Assembly: GCF_004923315.1 (NCBI RefSeq)
Contig: NZ_CP039647.1
Location: forward strand, 620,001-684,000
Source of the DNA: Azospirillum sp. TSA2s
Lineage (GTDB): Bacteria > Pseudomonadota > Alphaproteobacteria > Azospirillales > Azospirillaceae
DNA length: 64,000 bases
Direction of reading: 5' to 3'
The position numbers and the translations under genes were made by a program. The stretch's first letter is position 1, and each line of letters opens with the position of its first letter. Below the pieces are notes generated by a model that did not search any database, was not told the origin of the DNA, and saw only the letters and a list, made by a program, of their open reading frames with translations. Positions 16,869 to 26,257 of this stretch are shown piece by piece.

Positions 16869-18140
16869 ATGTCCCAAACACGCCCCACCGGCTTTCCGCC
16901 CGGCATGGACGAGGTCGCCCGACTGACCCGAGCCGGCCGGCTCGCCGAAGCGACCGGTCTGGTCCAGCGTCTGCTGCGCGGAGAGGGCGCGGCCGAACCT
17001 GCGGCAACTCCGGCCACCGTGCCAGACCCGACTTTGCTGGAGGGAGAGTTCGTGAACCTCGATGCTGCTCCCGGACCGCAGGTTCGCAGCGACACCCCGA
17101 ACCGCGCGCGACCGGCCGGCAAGATGCCGGGAGGCCGGTCAGGAAAGGGCGCGAGGACCGGCCTGAGCGAGACCCTGCGCGGCCTTGCCGCGCGCCTGCA
17201 GCCGACGGGGTTGCTAGGCGGAACCGGTGCGCCGCGCCCGCCCGCCGAACCGCTGCCGGATGGCGCGTCCTTCGCGACGGCGTCCCACAGCGGGGCAGCG
17301 GGGACGCGGGCCTATAAGCTCTATGTGCCGGCCAACCGCGGAGACGGGCTGCGTCCGCTGGTGGTGATGCTGCACGGCTGCACCCAGTCGCCCGACGATT
17401 TCTCCGCAGGGACCAGGATGAACGCCTTTGCCGAGCGGCACGGCGTTTACGTCGCCTACCCCGAACAGCCGACCTCGGCCAACGCCCAGCGCTGCTGGAA
17501 CTGGTTCAAACCCGAAGACCAGCGCCGCGGACAAGGGGAGCCTGACCTGCTGGCTGGGATCACCCGCCGGATCATCCACGACCACCCCATCGACCCGAAC
17601 CGGGTTTACATTGCCGGGCTGTCGGCCGGCGGTGCCGCCGCGGCCATCATGGGGGAAGCCTATCCCGACCTCTATGCGGCGGTCGGCGTGCATTCCGGCC
17701 TGCCTGCCGGCGCCGCGCACGATCTTCCCTCCGCCCTCGCCGCCATGCGCCAGGGCGACGGCGGAGCCACAGGCAGGGCAAGAGCAGGAAGAGCGGGTGC
17801 CGGCCACCCCGTGCCCACCATCATCTTCCACGGTGATCGCGATACCGTCGTCCACCCGCGAAACGGCGATCATGTGGCGGCCCGCGCGACGGCCGCCGCG
17901 GCCGGCCTCGGCACCGAAGTGCAACATGGCGAAGCCCCCGGCCGGCGTTCCTACAGCCGAACCCTGCACACCGACCCTTCCGGCCGGACGCTGTGCGAAC
18001 TGTGGGCTATCCATGGCGCCGGACATGCTTGGGCGGGTGGGAGCCCCACCGGCTCCTACACCGACCCGCAGGGTCCGGACGCCACGGCGGAGATGCTGCG
18101 CTTCTTCCTGGGACACCAGTTGCGGACCGCGTCCGCCTGA
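16869..18140 (+). CDS. PHB depolymerase family esterase
   Basis: About 423 residues from ATG 16869; translation could instead start at 16815, which overlaps the upstream stop. An N-terminal LTRAGRLAEATGLVQRLLRG segment, common in this family, is followed by a low-complexity linker. The alpha/beta-hydrolase core has MLHGCTQSPDDF (oxyanion region), the nucleophile elbow GLSAGG near residue 250, Asp in FHGDRDTVVHP and His in HGAGHAW. Family members cleave esters of polyhydroxyalkanoates or aromatic acids. There is no clear signal peptide, so intracellular action is more likely. Coupled to the upstream CopG-type gene. Confidence 0.85.
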   Translation: MSQTRPTGFPPGMDEVARLTRAGRLAEATGLVQRLLRGEGAAEPAATPATVPDPTLLEGEFVNLDAAPGPQVRSDTPNRARPAGKMPGGRSGKGARTGLSETLRGLAARLQPTGLLGGTGAPRPPAEPLPDGASFATASHSGAAGTRAYKLYVPANRGDGLRPLVVMLHGCTQSPDDFSAGTRMNAFAERHGVYVAYPEQPTSANAQRCWNWFKPEDQRRGQGEPDLLAGITRRIIHDHPIDPNRVYIAGLSAGGAAAAIMGEAYPDLYAAVGVHSGLPAGAAHDLPSALAAMRQGDGGATGRARAGRAGAGHPVPTIIFHGDRDTVVHPRNGDHVAARATAAAAGLGTEVQHGEAPGRRSYSRTLHTDPSGRTLCELWAIHGAGHAWAGGSPTGSYTDPQGPDATAEMLRFFLGHQLRTASA

Positions 18141-18218
18141 CGGCCACCCGCATCATAGCGTGTCCACCTACAGGCACCATCGGCGCCACACTGGACGCGC
18201 CGATGGCCCGAGGCACCC

Positions 18219-18434
18219 TCAAGGGCGGGGCGGCGGCGCGGTCACCAGCACCGCGACAGCGACGCACATGTTGGCCTGCATGCTGTCGACCTTCAGGACG
18301 CCTTGCAGGAAATACAGCATGTAGACCACCGACGTGTACAATGCGACCGATGTCCCGCCCTGGGCGCCGAAGATCGCCAGCAGGCTTCCCCTCCAGGCCG
18401 CCCACGGACCGCTGTTCCGCGGCATCGCCCACAA
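18219..18434 (-). pseudogene. MFS (MHS-type) transporter remnant
   Basis: The minus strand encodes a 71-residue piece with two membrane helices resembling the middle of metabolite:H+ symporters: FGAQGGTSVALYTSVVYMLY, then FLQGVLKVDSMQANMCVAVA. Full-length carriers have over 400 residues and 12 helices; nothing matching the rest is present nearby. A transporter remnant, no longer functional. Confidence 0.55.
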
Positions 18435-18759
18435 CGGGAACCGGGTTTTGACTGACCGACCAAGGTTGGGAAGGCCCGTCTCTATGCAGCACTTGGCGTA
18501 ATTGGAAGAAAAAGATAATCGCTGAAAGGAGTTCTTTGTCCGTTCCGCATGGATTCTGCTAAGTTGACGCCTGCCACCCTATCCCCAAGTATAACAGGGG
18601 GCAATCAGACTATGCATAGCGTCTGACACTCTTTCGATTTCTTTTATACTCAGAGCAATGAGTCTAATGTATGCTCTGAAATAATGGTAATTATTTCGCG
18701 ATGTGGTAGAAATAGTCCCGGCGTCCCTAGCGTCTGCGGAATTGCAAGAGGTGATCGCC
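18435..18759. other. promoter region of the large repeat protein
   Basis: No gene. The sequence from about 18490 is more AT-rich than average and should contain the promoter for the gene at 18760. I cannot single out -35/-10 elements. Confidence 0.4.
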
Positions 18760-21700
18760 ATGACAACAACCGTCGTTACCGATCTCAATCTTGTAAGTTC
18801 CACTGCCAAAAACACCGGTGGAAACTTGGACTCAGAAAGTCCAGCGCTTTCGGGCGACGGCACAAAAGCGGTCTTTGTCAGCTATTCAAGCAACCTTATT
18901 GAAAATGATTTGACACCCCATGAACCCGATCTTTACCTAAAGGACATCAAGACCGGTCAGATTATGCTGATCAACCAGACACAATCGGGAAAGCAGGTGA
19001 TCGGATGGCTAAGCGCGGCGACCATATCGGATGACGGAACAACGGTGGCCTTTTCCAGCTACACGGATGATCTCCCGCCGACAAACAACAACGGGTTCTA
19101 TGATCTTTACGTGAAGGACTTGACGACCAGAGCATTGACGTTGGTTTCTCGTGCGGAGGACGGCGGCGATGCGAATGGCTCGAGCTTTGCCGCTGCATTG
19201 TCCGCCGATGGAACGAAGATTGCGTTCCTCAGTCAGGCAAGCAACCTCGTCACCGGTGACACGAACGGACAGGGGGATATCTTCGTTAAGGACCTGACCA
19301 CGGGCAAGACGACCCTCGTCAGTCAGGCAGTGGACGGCTCCCTTGGGAATGGGCCCAGTTCCAATCCCGCGATTTCAGCGGACGGAACGAAGATCGCCTT
19401 TTCCAGCAGTGCCGATAATCTGGTGCCAGGTGACGGCAACGGCAGCGAAGACATATTCGTAAGGGATCTGAACACAGGGAAAACCATCCTGACCAGTCGG
19501 ACCATGGATGGAAGGCAAGCATCAGGAGTCTTGGGCATACCTTCAATTTCGGATGATGGAACCAAACTTGTCTTTTCCAGCAACGACGATGATCTGGCTC
19601 CAGATGACTGCAACGGAACCGATGATGTCTTTCTGAAGGACTTGGTGACAGGCAAGCTGACGCTGATTAGCCGTAACCAGGACGGCATGCCGGCAAACGG
19701 GCAATCCATACTTCCAACCATTTCGGGGGACGGAAGAAGAGTTGCCTTCACAAGCGTGGCCGCCCTCGTTCCAAAGGATGGTCCCGCCTCCGCATTTGAC
19801 ATCTATGTGAAGGATTTGACGACCGGTGCGCTGATACTGGCCAGCGAGACCGGTGACGGTGTCCAGGCAAACGGCTCTTCATTCGGAGGCGTCATCTCGG
19901 CCGACGGATCACATGTCGGCTTTCAGAGCTTTGCCGACAACCTCTCACCCGACGATGCCAAAGGGGGGCTGACCGACGTCTTCGTCGCGACCCTTGGCCC
20001 ACTGGAAGGCCAGCGAATCAACGGAACCAGTGGAGCGGATACACTGACGGGTGGGCGGGGGGACGACACGATATCCGGTCGCCGGGGCGACGATCTCCTC
20101 TTCGGCAAGGGTGGGCGTGACGAGTTGGAGGGGGATCAGGGCAACGACTCCCTATGGGGCGACAGCGGCAGCGACACCGTGAAGGGCGGTCCTGGTGACG
20201 ACCGTCTGGACGGTGGGGCCGGAGATGATGTGGTGAGTGGCGGTCCGGGAGCCGACAGTCTGCTTGGCGGCAGCGGCCGCGACACGCTCTATGCCGGCGT
20301 CGATGGACAGACGGACACGATGGCCGGCGGATCTGGCGACGATGTCTATTGGATCATCGGAACCGGCAGCGACCAGCGGCCCAGCGACATCATCCGCGAA
20401 AATCCCGGGGAGGACACCGATACGGCCTTCGTCAAAGGCTCCTATCAACTGGCGGACAATCTGGAGAATGCCGTCCTGCTGGACAACCTATCCCAAGGCC
20501 GGACGTTCCTGAGCGGAAACAGCCAGTCCAACAACCTTCGCGGCAACGCGGGCGCAAACGATATCTTCGGCGCCGCGGGGAACGATACGATCCGGGGCGG
20601 CGGCGGCGACGACAGGCTGGGAGGCTATGATGGCGATGATCGCCTGTTCGGTGGCACCGGCAACGATCGCTTGAGTGGTGAAGCGGGCGATGACGTTTTG
20701 GCGGGTGGCTCGGGAAACGACTGGCTCGGCGGCGGATTGGGCAACGACCTGCTGATCGGCGGCGATGGCAATGACAGCATTGGTGTGCATGATCCTTATC
20801 AAGGAGCCCTTGCCGGACGCGACACCCTCGTCGGGGGCAGGGGCGACGACTGGATGGACGGCGGCGGGGCGCCCGGCCGATGGGGCGCCGTCGATTTCAG
20901 CGACGCTGCCGACCTGTTCCTCTTCGGCAGCGGCGGCCAAGGATTCGGCCACGACACGATTGCGGGCTTCAACGACGACAATGACCGGATCGAATTCCAC
21001 GGCTACAGCCACGCGGATCTTGCCGGTCCGGTGACTGTCAAGGACATCAAGCCATACACCTATTACCCGGACGGCTATTCCTGGGCGGCTGACCTCGCCT
21101 TCAAGGACGGCTCCACCCTCCATGTCACCGGGGTGTCGCGCGGCCAGCCGACCTTCACCGAAGGAAGCGATTTTACGTTTCCCGACTCCAGGCCATCACG
21201 AACAAGAGCCCTGTTCACGGCCGACGACCCCGCCCACGGCCGTGAACTCTGGGGCACCGACGGCAAGGCTGCATACCTCGTCAAGGACATTGCGCCCGGG
21301 CCAACCTCTTCCCAGCCCACCGGCTCGGCGGCCATCGGCGACACGCTGTTCTTCACGGCTGACGATGCAACCCATGGCGCGGAATTGTGGAAAAGTGATG
21401 GAACCGCCAAGGGAACCGTTCTGGTGAGGGACATCCGTCCCGGTGGCGGCTCGTCCAGCCCGAGCGATTTGACGGTGATGGACGGCGAGCTCTATTTCAC
21501 CGCCGATGACGGGGTGCATGGTCGCGCGCTCTGGAAGAGTGATGGGACCACCAGGGGAACCCAAATGGTCTCCCACGCAATGAGCTCCATCATCGGCCTC
21601 ACAGACGTGGACGGCACCCTGTTTTTCGATGCACGGGATGCCGCACACGGTGTCGCTCTCTGGAAAAGCGACGGCACCGCCTCCGGAACCATGGTGGTGA

Positions 21701-22479
21701 AGGATTTCCTCCCCGGCAACATCGACCCGGGAGGGCCATTTGCCCACGATCCACGGCACCTGACGGCGGTCGGCGACCGACTTTTCCTTACATCCGGGAC
21801 GGGCGAGTTCGAAACGTATCTGTGGGTGACGGACGGCACGGAAGCCGGCACGATTCCATTGAAGGGCGGCATGGTCACCGACACGCGTGAGGGCTTCGAC
21901 AACGACCTGGAGGCGATGGACGGGACGCTCTACTTCAACGCCGACTTCTCTTTGTGGAGGTCGGACGGTACGGTCGAAGGCACCAGGGAGATCAAGAGCT
22001 TCGCACCGATGCCGGGATGGAATCCCAACAGCCTTACTGCGGCTGGTGACACCCTGTTCTTTGCCGCCAATGACGGTCAACATGGCATGGAGCTGTGGGC
22101 CTCCGACGGAACCACACCGGGCACCCACTTGGTCATGGATATCAATCCGGGGACTCTCGGAGCGTCGATATCCGACATGACGGCCGTTGGCGAGGAACTG
22201 TTCTTCAACGCGGACGACGGCAAGAATGGGCGCCAGCTCTGGATGAGCGATGGCACCGCCGCTGGTACGCGCATGGTCAAGGAGGTCGCTTCAGGTCCCG
22301 ATTGGACAGCGGCAGGTGATTTCAGTGCCGTCGGCGGCCAGCTTGTCTACAGCGCACTCGATACTCAACAAAATCGGGTACTCTTCTCGTTCGATGCTGC
22401 CTCTCTGAACGTTAATCGGATCGGCAGTGCCGACCTCGCAGGCGCATCCTACGACCCGAAGGGTGTCGTTTCAATTTGA
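18760..22479 (+). CDS. large three-module calcium-binding repeat protein (PD40 + RTX + ELW repeats)
   Basis: 1239 residues from ATG 18760, which has AGAGGTGA upstream. Residues about 25-415 hold seven PD40/WD40-like units with the core [AST]IS.DGT.[VIL]AFSS, consistent with a seven-bladed propeller. Residues about 420-530 and 590-705 are two RTX blocks of GGxGxDxLx nonapeptides that should bind Ca2+. Residues about 815-1215 contain eight clear units of the LFFTADDxxHGxELWxSDGTxxGT type plus a degenerate ninth. There is no Sec signal peptide. RTX proteins usually leave by type I secretion, but no type I genes are nearby. Probably an extracellular or surface protein; adhesion or matrix function is inference. 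Confidence 0.8.
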   Translation: MTTTVVTDLNLVSSTAKNTGGNLDSESPALSGDGTKAVFVSYSSNLIENDLTPHEPDLYLKDIKTGQIMLINQTQSGKQVIGWLSAATISDDGTTVAFSSYTDDLPPTNNNGFYDLYVKDLTTRALTLVSRAEDGGDANGSSFAAALSADGTKIAFLSQASNLVTGDTNGQGDIFVKDLTTGKTTLVSQAVDGSLGNGPSSNPAISADGTKIAFSSSADNLVPGDGNGSEDIFVRDLNTGKTILTSRTMDGRQASGVLGIPSISDDGTKLVFSSNDDDLAPDDCNGTDDVFLKDLVTGKLTLISRNQDGMPANGQSILPTISGDGRRVAFTSVAALVPKDGPASAFDIYVKDLTTGALILASETGDGVQANGSSFGGVISADGSHVGFQSFADNLSPDDAKGGLTDVFVATLGPLEGQRINGTSGADTLTGGRGDDTISGRRGDDLLFGKGGRDELEGDQGNDSLWGDSGSDTVKGGPGDDRLDGGAGDDVVSGGPGADSLLGGSGRDTLYAGVDGQTDTMAGGSGDDVYWIIGTGSDQRPSDIIRENPGEDTDTAFVKGSYQLADNLENAVLLDNLSQGRTFLSGNSQSNNLRGNAGANDIFGAAGNDTIRGGGGDDRLGGYDGDDRLFGGTGNDRLSGEAGDDVLAGGSGNDWLGGGLGNDLLIGGDGNDSIGVHDPYQGALAGRDTLVGGRGDDWMDGGGAPGRWGAVDFSDAADLFLFGSGGQGFGHDTIAGFNDDNDRIEFHGYSHADLAGPVTVKDIKPYTYYPDGYSWAADLAFKDGSTLHVTGVSRGQPTFTEGSDFTFPDSRPSRTRALFTADDPAHGRELWGTDGKAAYLVKDIAPGPTSSQPTGSAAIGDTLFFTADDATHGAELWKSDGTAKGTVLVRDIRPGGGSSSPSDLTVMDGELYFTADDGVHGRALWKSDGTTRGTQMVSHAMSSIIGLTDVDGTLFFDARDAAHGVALWKSDGTASGTMVVKDFLPGNIDPGGPFAHDPRHLTAVGDRLFLTSGTGEFETYLWVTDGTEAGTIPLKGGMVTDTREGFDNDLEAMDGTLYFNADFSLWRSDGTVEGTREIKSFAPMPGWNPNSLTAAGDTLFFAANDGQHGMELWASDGTTPGTHLVMDINPGTLGASISDMTAVGEELFFNADDGKNGRQLWMSDGTAAGTRMVKEVASGPDWTAAGDFSAVGGQLVYSALDTQQNRVLFSFDAASLNVNRIGSADLAGASYDPKGVVSI

Positions 22480-22527
22480 GGTGAGCCCACGGTGTGCGTC
22501 AAATCGACGGTGGAGGGTTGCCAGACG

Positions 22528-22625
22528 GGCTCTGTTGCAAACTTCTGGTGTTGGCGCATGATGCTCGGCTTTCACCACATTGTTCAGATACTTGACCTGC
22601 CGGTACTCCGTCTCCTCAAGACTGT
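22528..22625 (-). mobile_element. IS6-family remnant (terminal repeat plus transposase C-terminal scrap)
   Basis: GGCTCTGTTGCAAA at 22528-22541 is the typical terminal inverted repeat of IS6-family elements. On the minus strand, 22565-22612 encodes EYRQVKYLNNVVKAEH, the conserved RQVKYLNN block near the C-terminus of IS6-family transposases. The distance between block and end is far too short, so most of the element has been deleted. Confidence 0.75.
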
Positions 22626-22722
22626 TCTCCGCCTGGGAGAGAGGTAGAAGTCGATGGGGCGCTGTTACGGGAAGGTTGGTGGCCCGCCGCAGCCTTTCAC
22701 GTGACAGCTCGGAGCACAAGCC

Positions 22723-24369
22723 ATGTCCCAGCGAGCACAGTTTATCACCCATGACGTGCAGAACCAGCCCGATCCCATGCCGGCCTACAACGCATGGCTG
22801 GGTGATCGGCCCCTGCGCCAGGCCGTAGAGCGGGAAGGGGGCGCTTGGGCCGCCGGCACCCTGACGATGTATGGCTCCCTTGCCGGTGGCGCGCTGATGG
22901 AACTGGGAGCGCAGGCCAACGAGAACCGGCCGCAGCTCCAGAGCTTCGATCGCTATGGTCGCCGCATCGACGAGGTGGCGTTTCACCCGGCCTACCATGA
23001 GGTGATGCGGCAGGCCATGCACTTTGGTGTTCACAGCTTCGCCTGGCGCAACGCCGGCCAGCCGGGTGCCCATGTGGCACGCGCCGCGCTGATGTACATG
23101 GGCAGCCAAGCAGAAGCCGGCACCTCCTGCCCGCTGACCATGACCTACGCCTCCGTGCCGGCGCTGCGCCACGCGCCTGATCTGGCAGCCGAATGGCTGC
23201 CGCGGGTGACGGCGCTGGAGTATGACCCGCGCTCGATCCCCGCCGGGCACAAGACCGCCTGCACGATCGGCATGGGAATGACGGAAAAGCAGGGCGGCTC
23301 CGATGTACGCAGCAACACCACCCGGGCGATACGGCAGCGGGATGGTGGCTACGAACTCGTCGGGCACAAATTCTTCTTTTCCGCTCCGATGTGCGACGCC
23401 CATCTGGTGCTGGCGCAGGCGGAAGGGGGGCTGAGTTGCTTCCTGGTGCCGCGCTTCCTTCCTGACGGTACGCGCAACGCGGTGGAGATCCAGCGCCTCA
23501 AGGACAAGCTCGGCGATTGGAGCAATGCCTCTGCCGAGGTGGAGTTCCTGGGCGCCTCCGCCAGTATGGTCGGCCACGAGGGACGAGGTGTGGCCACCAT
23601 CATCGAGATGGTGGCGCTGACGCGGCTTGACTGTATGATCGGCTCGGCCGCACTGATGCGGCAGGCGCTGGTGCAGGCGCTGCACCACACCAGCCAGCGC
23701 CGCGCGTTCGGCCGCCTGCTGATCGACCAGCCGCTGATGCGCAACGTCCTTGCCGACTTGGCGCTGGAAAGCGAGGCGGCCGTCGCCTTGGCGATGCGCG
23801 TCGCCCGTGCCGTGGACTCCACCACCAACAACAAGGAAGAGGCGGCGTTCGCCCGCATCGCCACCGCCATCGGCAAATATTGGATCTGTAAGCGCTGTCC
23901 GCCGATGGTGAACGAAGCGCAGGAATGCCTGGGCGGTATCGGCTATGTCGAGGAGAGCAATCTACCGCGCCTGTATCGTCAAGCCCCGCTCAACTCGATC
24001 TGGGAGGGAAGTGGCAACGTGCAGTGTCTGGACGTGCTGCGCACCTTGAAAAAGGAACCGGACGGCGCCCAAGCCCTGCTCGGCGAGTTGGCCACTGTCC
24101 GGGGTCGGAGCACGGATCTGGACCGCGAGGCGGAGTGGCTTGCCGCCACTTTTGCCGATACCGACGGACTGGAAGCACGCAGCCGACGTGTGGTGGAACG
24201 CGCTGCCCTCGCATTGCAGGCGACTGTTCTGTTGAAGGGCGACGACCCGTCGGTGGCCGAGACTTTTTGCCGTTCGCGCCTGGGCGGGGATCGCGGTTTG
24301 GCCTTCGGCACGCTGGACCCGCATGCGCCGCTGTCCGCGCTTATTCGCCGCGCGACGATCGACGGGTAA
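22723..24369 (+). CDS. aidB: AidB-type acyl-CoA dehydrogenase family protein
   Basis: 548 residues, close to E. coli AidB (541). The N-terminal extension with THDVQNQPDP and NAWLGDRPL is typical of AidB and absent from ordinary acyl-CoA dehydrogenases. The flavin-binding region shows GMGMTEKQGGSDVRSNTT, GHKFFFSAPM and RLKDKLGDWSNASAEV, and the C-terminal ACAD helices include QECLGGIGYVEE and NSIWEGSGNVQ. AidB binds FAD and DNA and is induced by alkylating agents. It stands alone, after an IS6 remnant. Confidence 0.9.
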   Translation: MSQRAQFITHDVQNQPDPMPAYNAWLGDRPLRQAVEREGGAWAAGTLTMYGSLAGGALMELGAQANENRPQLQSFDRYGRRIDEVAFHPAYHEVMRQAMHFGVHSFAWRNAGQPGAHVARAALMYMGSQAEAGTSCPLTMTYASVPALRHAPDLAAEWLPRVTALEYDPRSIPAGHKTACTIGMGMTEKQGGSDVRSNTTRAIRQRDGGYELVGHKFFFSAPMCDAHLVLAQAEGGLSCFLVPRFLPDGTRNAVEIQRLKDKLGDWSNASAEVEFLGASASMVGHEGRGVATIIEMVALTRLDCMIGSAALMRQALVQALHHTSQRRAFGRLLIDQPLMRNVLADLALESEAAVALAMRVARAVDSTTNNKEEAAFARIATAIGKYWICKRCPPMVNEAQECLGGIGYVEESNLPRLYRQAPLNSIWEGSGNVQCLDVLRTLKKEPDGAQALLGELATVRGRSTDLDREAEWLAATFADTDGLEARSRRVVERAALALQATVLLKGDDPSVAETFCRSRLGGDRGLAFGTLDPHAPLSALIRRATIDG

Positions 24370-24512
24370 TGGGTCGCGCTTCAAGCAGGAGCGTGTGGCG
24401 GGACAGGCGCGACGAGCGGCTCTTCGCTCGGGGCTCCCTTTCTAACACGACATCCTCGATCACTGCTGCTTTGCCAGCACCTTGGGGAAAGCGGCCGCAG
24501 ACGGAGGAAGAC

Positions 24513-24548
24513 AAAAGGGCGGCCCCGCCGGATGAACCAGGCGGGGCC
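24513..24548 (-). terminator. terminator for the repeat-protein gene on the minus strand
   Basis: On the minus strand a 9-bp stem GGCCCCGCC / GGCGGGGCC (24548-24521) is followed by GCCCTTTTGT. It lies 35 bases after the stop of the gene at 24583-25032. Confidence 0.7.
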
Positions 24549-24582
24549 AAGATCATGGGATGGGAGGTGGGTAACTCGCTAC

Positions 24583-25032
24583 TCAGCGCTGGCGAACAAG
24601 GGCGCCTTGGCCGGCGACGTTGCCGATGCCGGCGGCGAGGTTCTGCACGTTGGCAAGGTTCGGAGGGCCAAAAGGCGTCCGGCCACCGGAGCGCTGGAGC
24701 ACCGTCACGCCCTGCGACGCCGAGTTGCCGATACCCGCCGCAGTGTTCGACACATTGGCCATCGAGCCGCCGGGGAACAGCCCGCCGCTGCGCTGGCCGA
24801 CGAACACGCCTTGGCTGGCGGTGTTGCCGACGCCGGCCGAGAGGTTCGAAACGTTCGCCATGTTCGGGCCGCCGAACAACCCGCCGCTACGCTGCAACGT
24901 CGTGACGTTCTGAGTGGCGGCATTGCCGATGCCGGCCGCGGTGTTCGACAGGTTGGACACATTCTGCGCCATGGCGGGAGCGGCGAACAGGGCAAGGGTG
25001 GCGAAGCCGGCGAGCAGGGAGGTGCGGATCAT
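24583..25032 (-). CDS. secreted protein with four tandem NVSN...GIGN..Q repeats
   Basis: 149 residues. A clear signal peptide (about 1-22, ending APAMA-Q) is followed by nothing but four tandem units of 33-36 residues, each running NVSNxxAGIGNxAxQ followed by xVxxxQRSGG and a linker with GP or GG; the last is truncated. AAGGAGA precedes ATG 25032 and a terminator follows. The spaced Gln/Asn/Gly pattern (GxGNxAxQ) recalls curlin-type beta repeats, though the periodicity is longer. It is probably an extracellular or periplasmic beta-rich protein. No assembly genes (csg-like) are adjacent. Function unknown. Confidence 0.75.
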   Translation of the reverse strand: MIRTSLLAGFATLALFAAPAMAQNVSNLSNTAAGIGNAATQNVTTLQRSGGLFGGPNMANVSNLSAGVGNTASQGVFVGQRSGGLFPGGSMANVSNTAAGIGNSASQGVTVLQRSGGRTPFGPPNLANVQNLAAGIGNVAGQGALVRQR

Positions 25033-25269
25033 GGTGCGGTCTCCTTGGTGGGGCCGGTGCTCTGCATCCGGCCGGTGGTCTCGATGACATCACCCTAACG
25101 AACTCCGCCCGCCGCCGATGTGAGCCTGGCCACAGGCGGCCGCATGTCTCGTCCACGCCGAATGTTCCCCATCACGGCGGGACGGAGCGTTCGCGGCGAT
25201 GCGCGCCGAATGGCGCGGAGTTTGCGCAAGCACAAAGAGGATCCGGCATTGTCGTGGCATGGTCCGACC

Positions 25270-25896
25270 ATGACCTTTCCATCATTTTACGATGCGGCGC
25301 CGCGGCTCATTGTGCGCGATCCGCTGAGCGAGTTCCTCGGCGCGGCCGATGGCGGCCTGCTTCACTACGGATATGCCGACGCTGTGCGGCTTGCCGGCCA
25401 TTCCTGTCCGACCGTCGCGGGATCTTACCTGATGACTGTACGGTCATTGGAGAAGCTGTATCCCGATGAAGTGCCCGAACGCGGGGCTGTTGCAGTCTCC
25501 GTTCGTGAGGCCGCCGACGAGGGTGTGGCCGGCGTGATGGCAAGCGTCGCCACGCTGCTGACCGGAGCGACGAAAGACACCGGCTTTAAAGGCATCGCCG
25601 GACGCTTCGACCGCCGGAACCTCCTGTCCTTCGGCGTCGGCATGCAAGGCGCCATGGCCTTCGTCCGCACCGACACGGGGGCGGGCCTGCAGGCGACACT
25701 CGACATGAGTGTCGTTCCGGTGGATCCGGCGATGCCTCGCCTTCTGCAGCGCGTGTTGTCCGACGCGGCCACAGCGGACGAAGCGGCGCAGTTCCGCAGC
25801 CTATGGCAGGAGCGGGTCCGACGCATGCTGGTGGATCACGCCGACGACCCACGTTTGGTCAGCCTTACCGTTTGGAATTGCCGACCCGGCGCGTAA
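25270..25896 (+). CDS. FmdE-like domain protein
   Basis: About 208 residues from ATG 25270; a TTG at 25249 with AGAGGA upstream is an alternative start. The segment AGHSCPTVAGSYLM resembles the HGHxCPG metal-ligand motif of FmdE-domain proteins, and TLLTGATKDTGFKGIAG followed by RRNLLSF matches the second conserved block (LTGxTxGKGNL). The Cys and His of the first block are kept. FmdE domains occur in subunit E of formylmethanofuran dehydrogenase and in many orphan bacterial proteins with no known reaction. No pathway context is evident here. Confidence 0.55.
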   Translation: MTFPSFYDAAPRLIVRDPLSEFLGAADGGLLHYGYADAVRLAGHSCPTVAGSYLMTVRSLEKLYPDEVPERGAVAVSVREAADEGVAGVMASVATLLTGATKDTGFKGIAGRFDRRNLLSFGVGMQGAMAFVRTDTGAGLQATLDMSVVPVDPAMPRLLQRVLSDAATADEAAQFRSLWQERVRRMLVDHADDPRLVSLTVWNCRPGA

Positions 25897-26019
25897 CGGC
25901 GGATGAGAGCGGCGATGGCACATCGGCAACGACATGACCTCCTCCCCTTGGCGACGCTGACCGCTTCACTTCCCAGCGCCGTCGATGACCTGCTCACGCC
26001 GGCGCAGGACGTCACCCTT

Positions 26020-26255
26020 GCGTCGGCTTACAGCCGATGCTGACGGACGGCGCCTGCGACGGCGAAGCGGTCTACCGCGCCGTAACCGCCCAAGGCCCGT
26101 ACGCCAAGGTGATCGTCCCGCCGCGCTCGAGCGAGGTGGCGCGCGACACGACCGGGAGCACCCCCAGCCAACGCGGTCGCCACATCCAGATGATCAACGA
26201 GCGTGGTCGGCTCGGCTGGCAGTGGATAGTACCCAACGTAAGGCGCTGGTCTCCC
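26020..26255 (+). mobile_element. IS5-like transposase remnant
   Basis: A plus-strand frame encodes LQPMLTDGACDGEAVYRAVT, then VIVPPRSSEV and QRGRHIQMINERGRLGWQ. This is the central part of IS5-type DDE transposases, including the second catalytic Asp region (DGAYDGE in intact copies). The upstream and downstream parts are missing or frameshifted. It lies directly beyond the 3' end of nicB. Confidence 0.65.
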
Positions 26256-26257
26256 CG

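Noticed and set aside
20017..20870. The repetitive RTX-coding stretch considered as a DNA repeat or CRISPR-like array
   Set aside because: The periodicity is in the protein (nine-residue GGxGxD units); the DNA units vary and there are no spacers.
22542..23688. Minus-strand frame running through aidB into the IS6 scrap
   Set aside because: Only the last few dozen codons match a transposase; the rest is antisense to aidB. I kept only the short IS6 part.
24583..25032. Calling the four-repeat protein a curli subunit
   Set aside because: Repeat length and the Gln/Gly/Asn spacing do not match the curlin unit closely, and no csg genes are adjacent.
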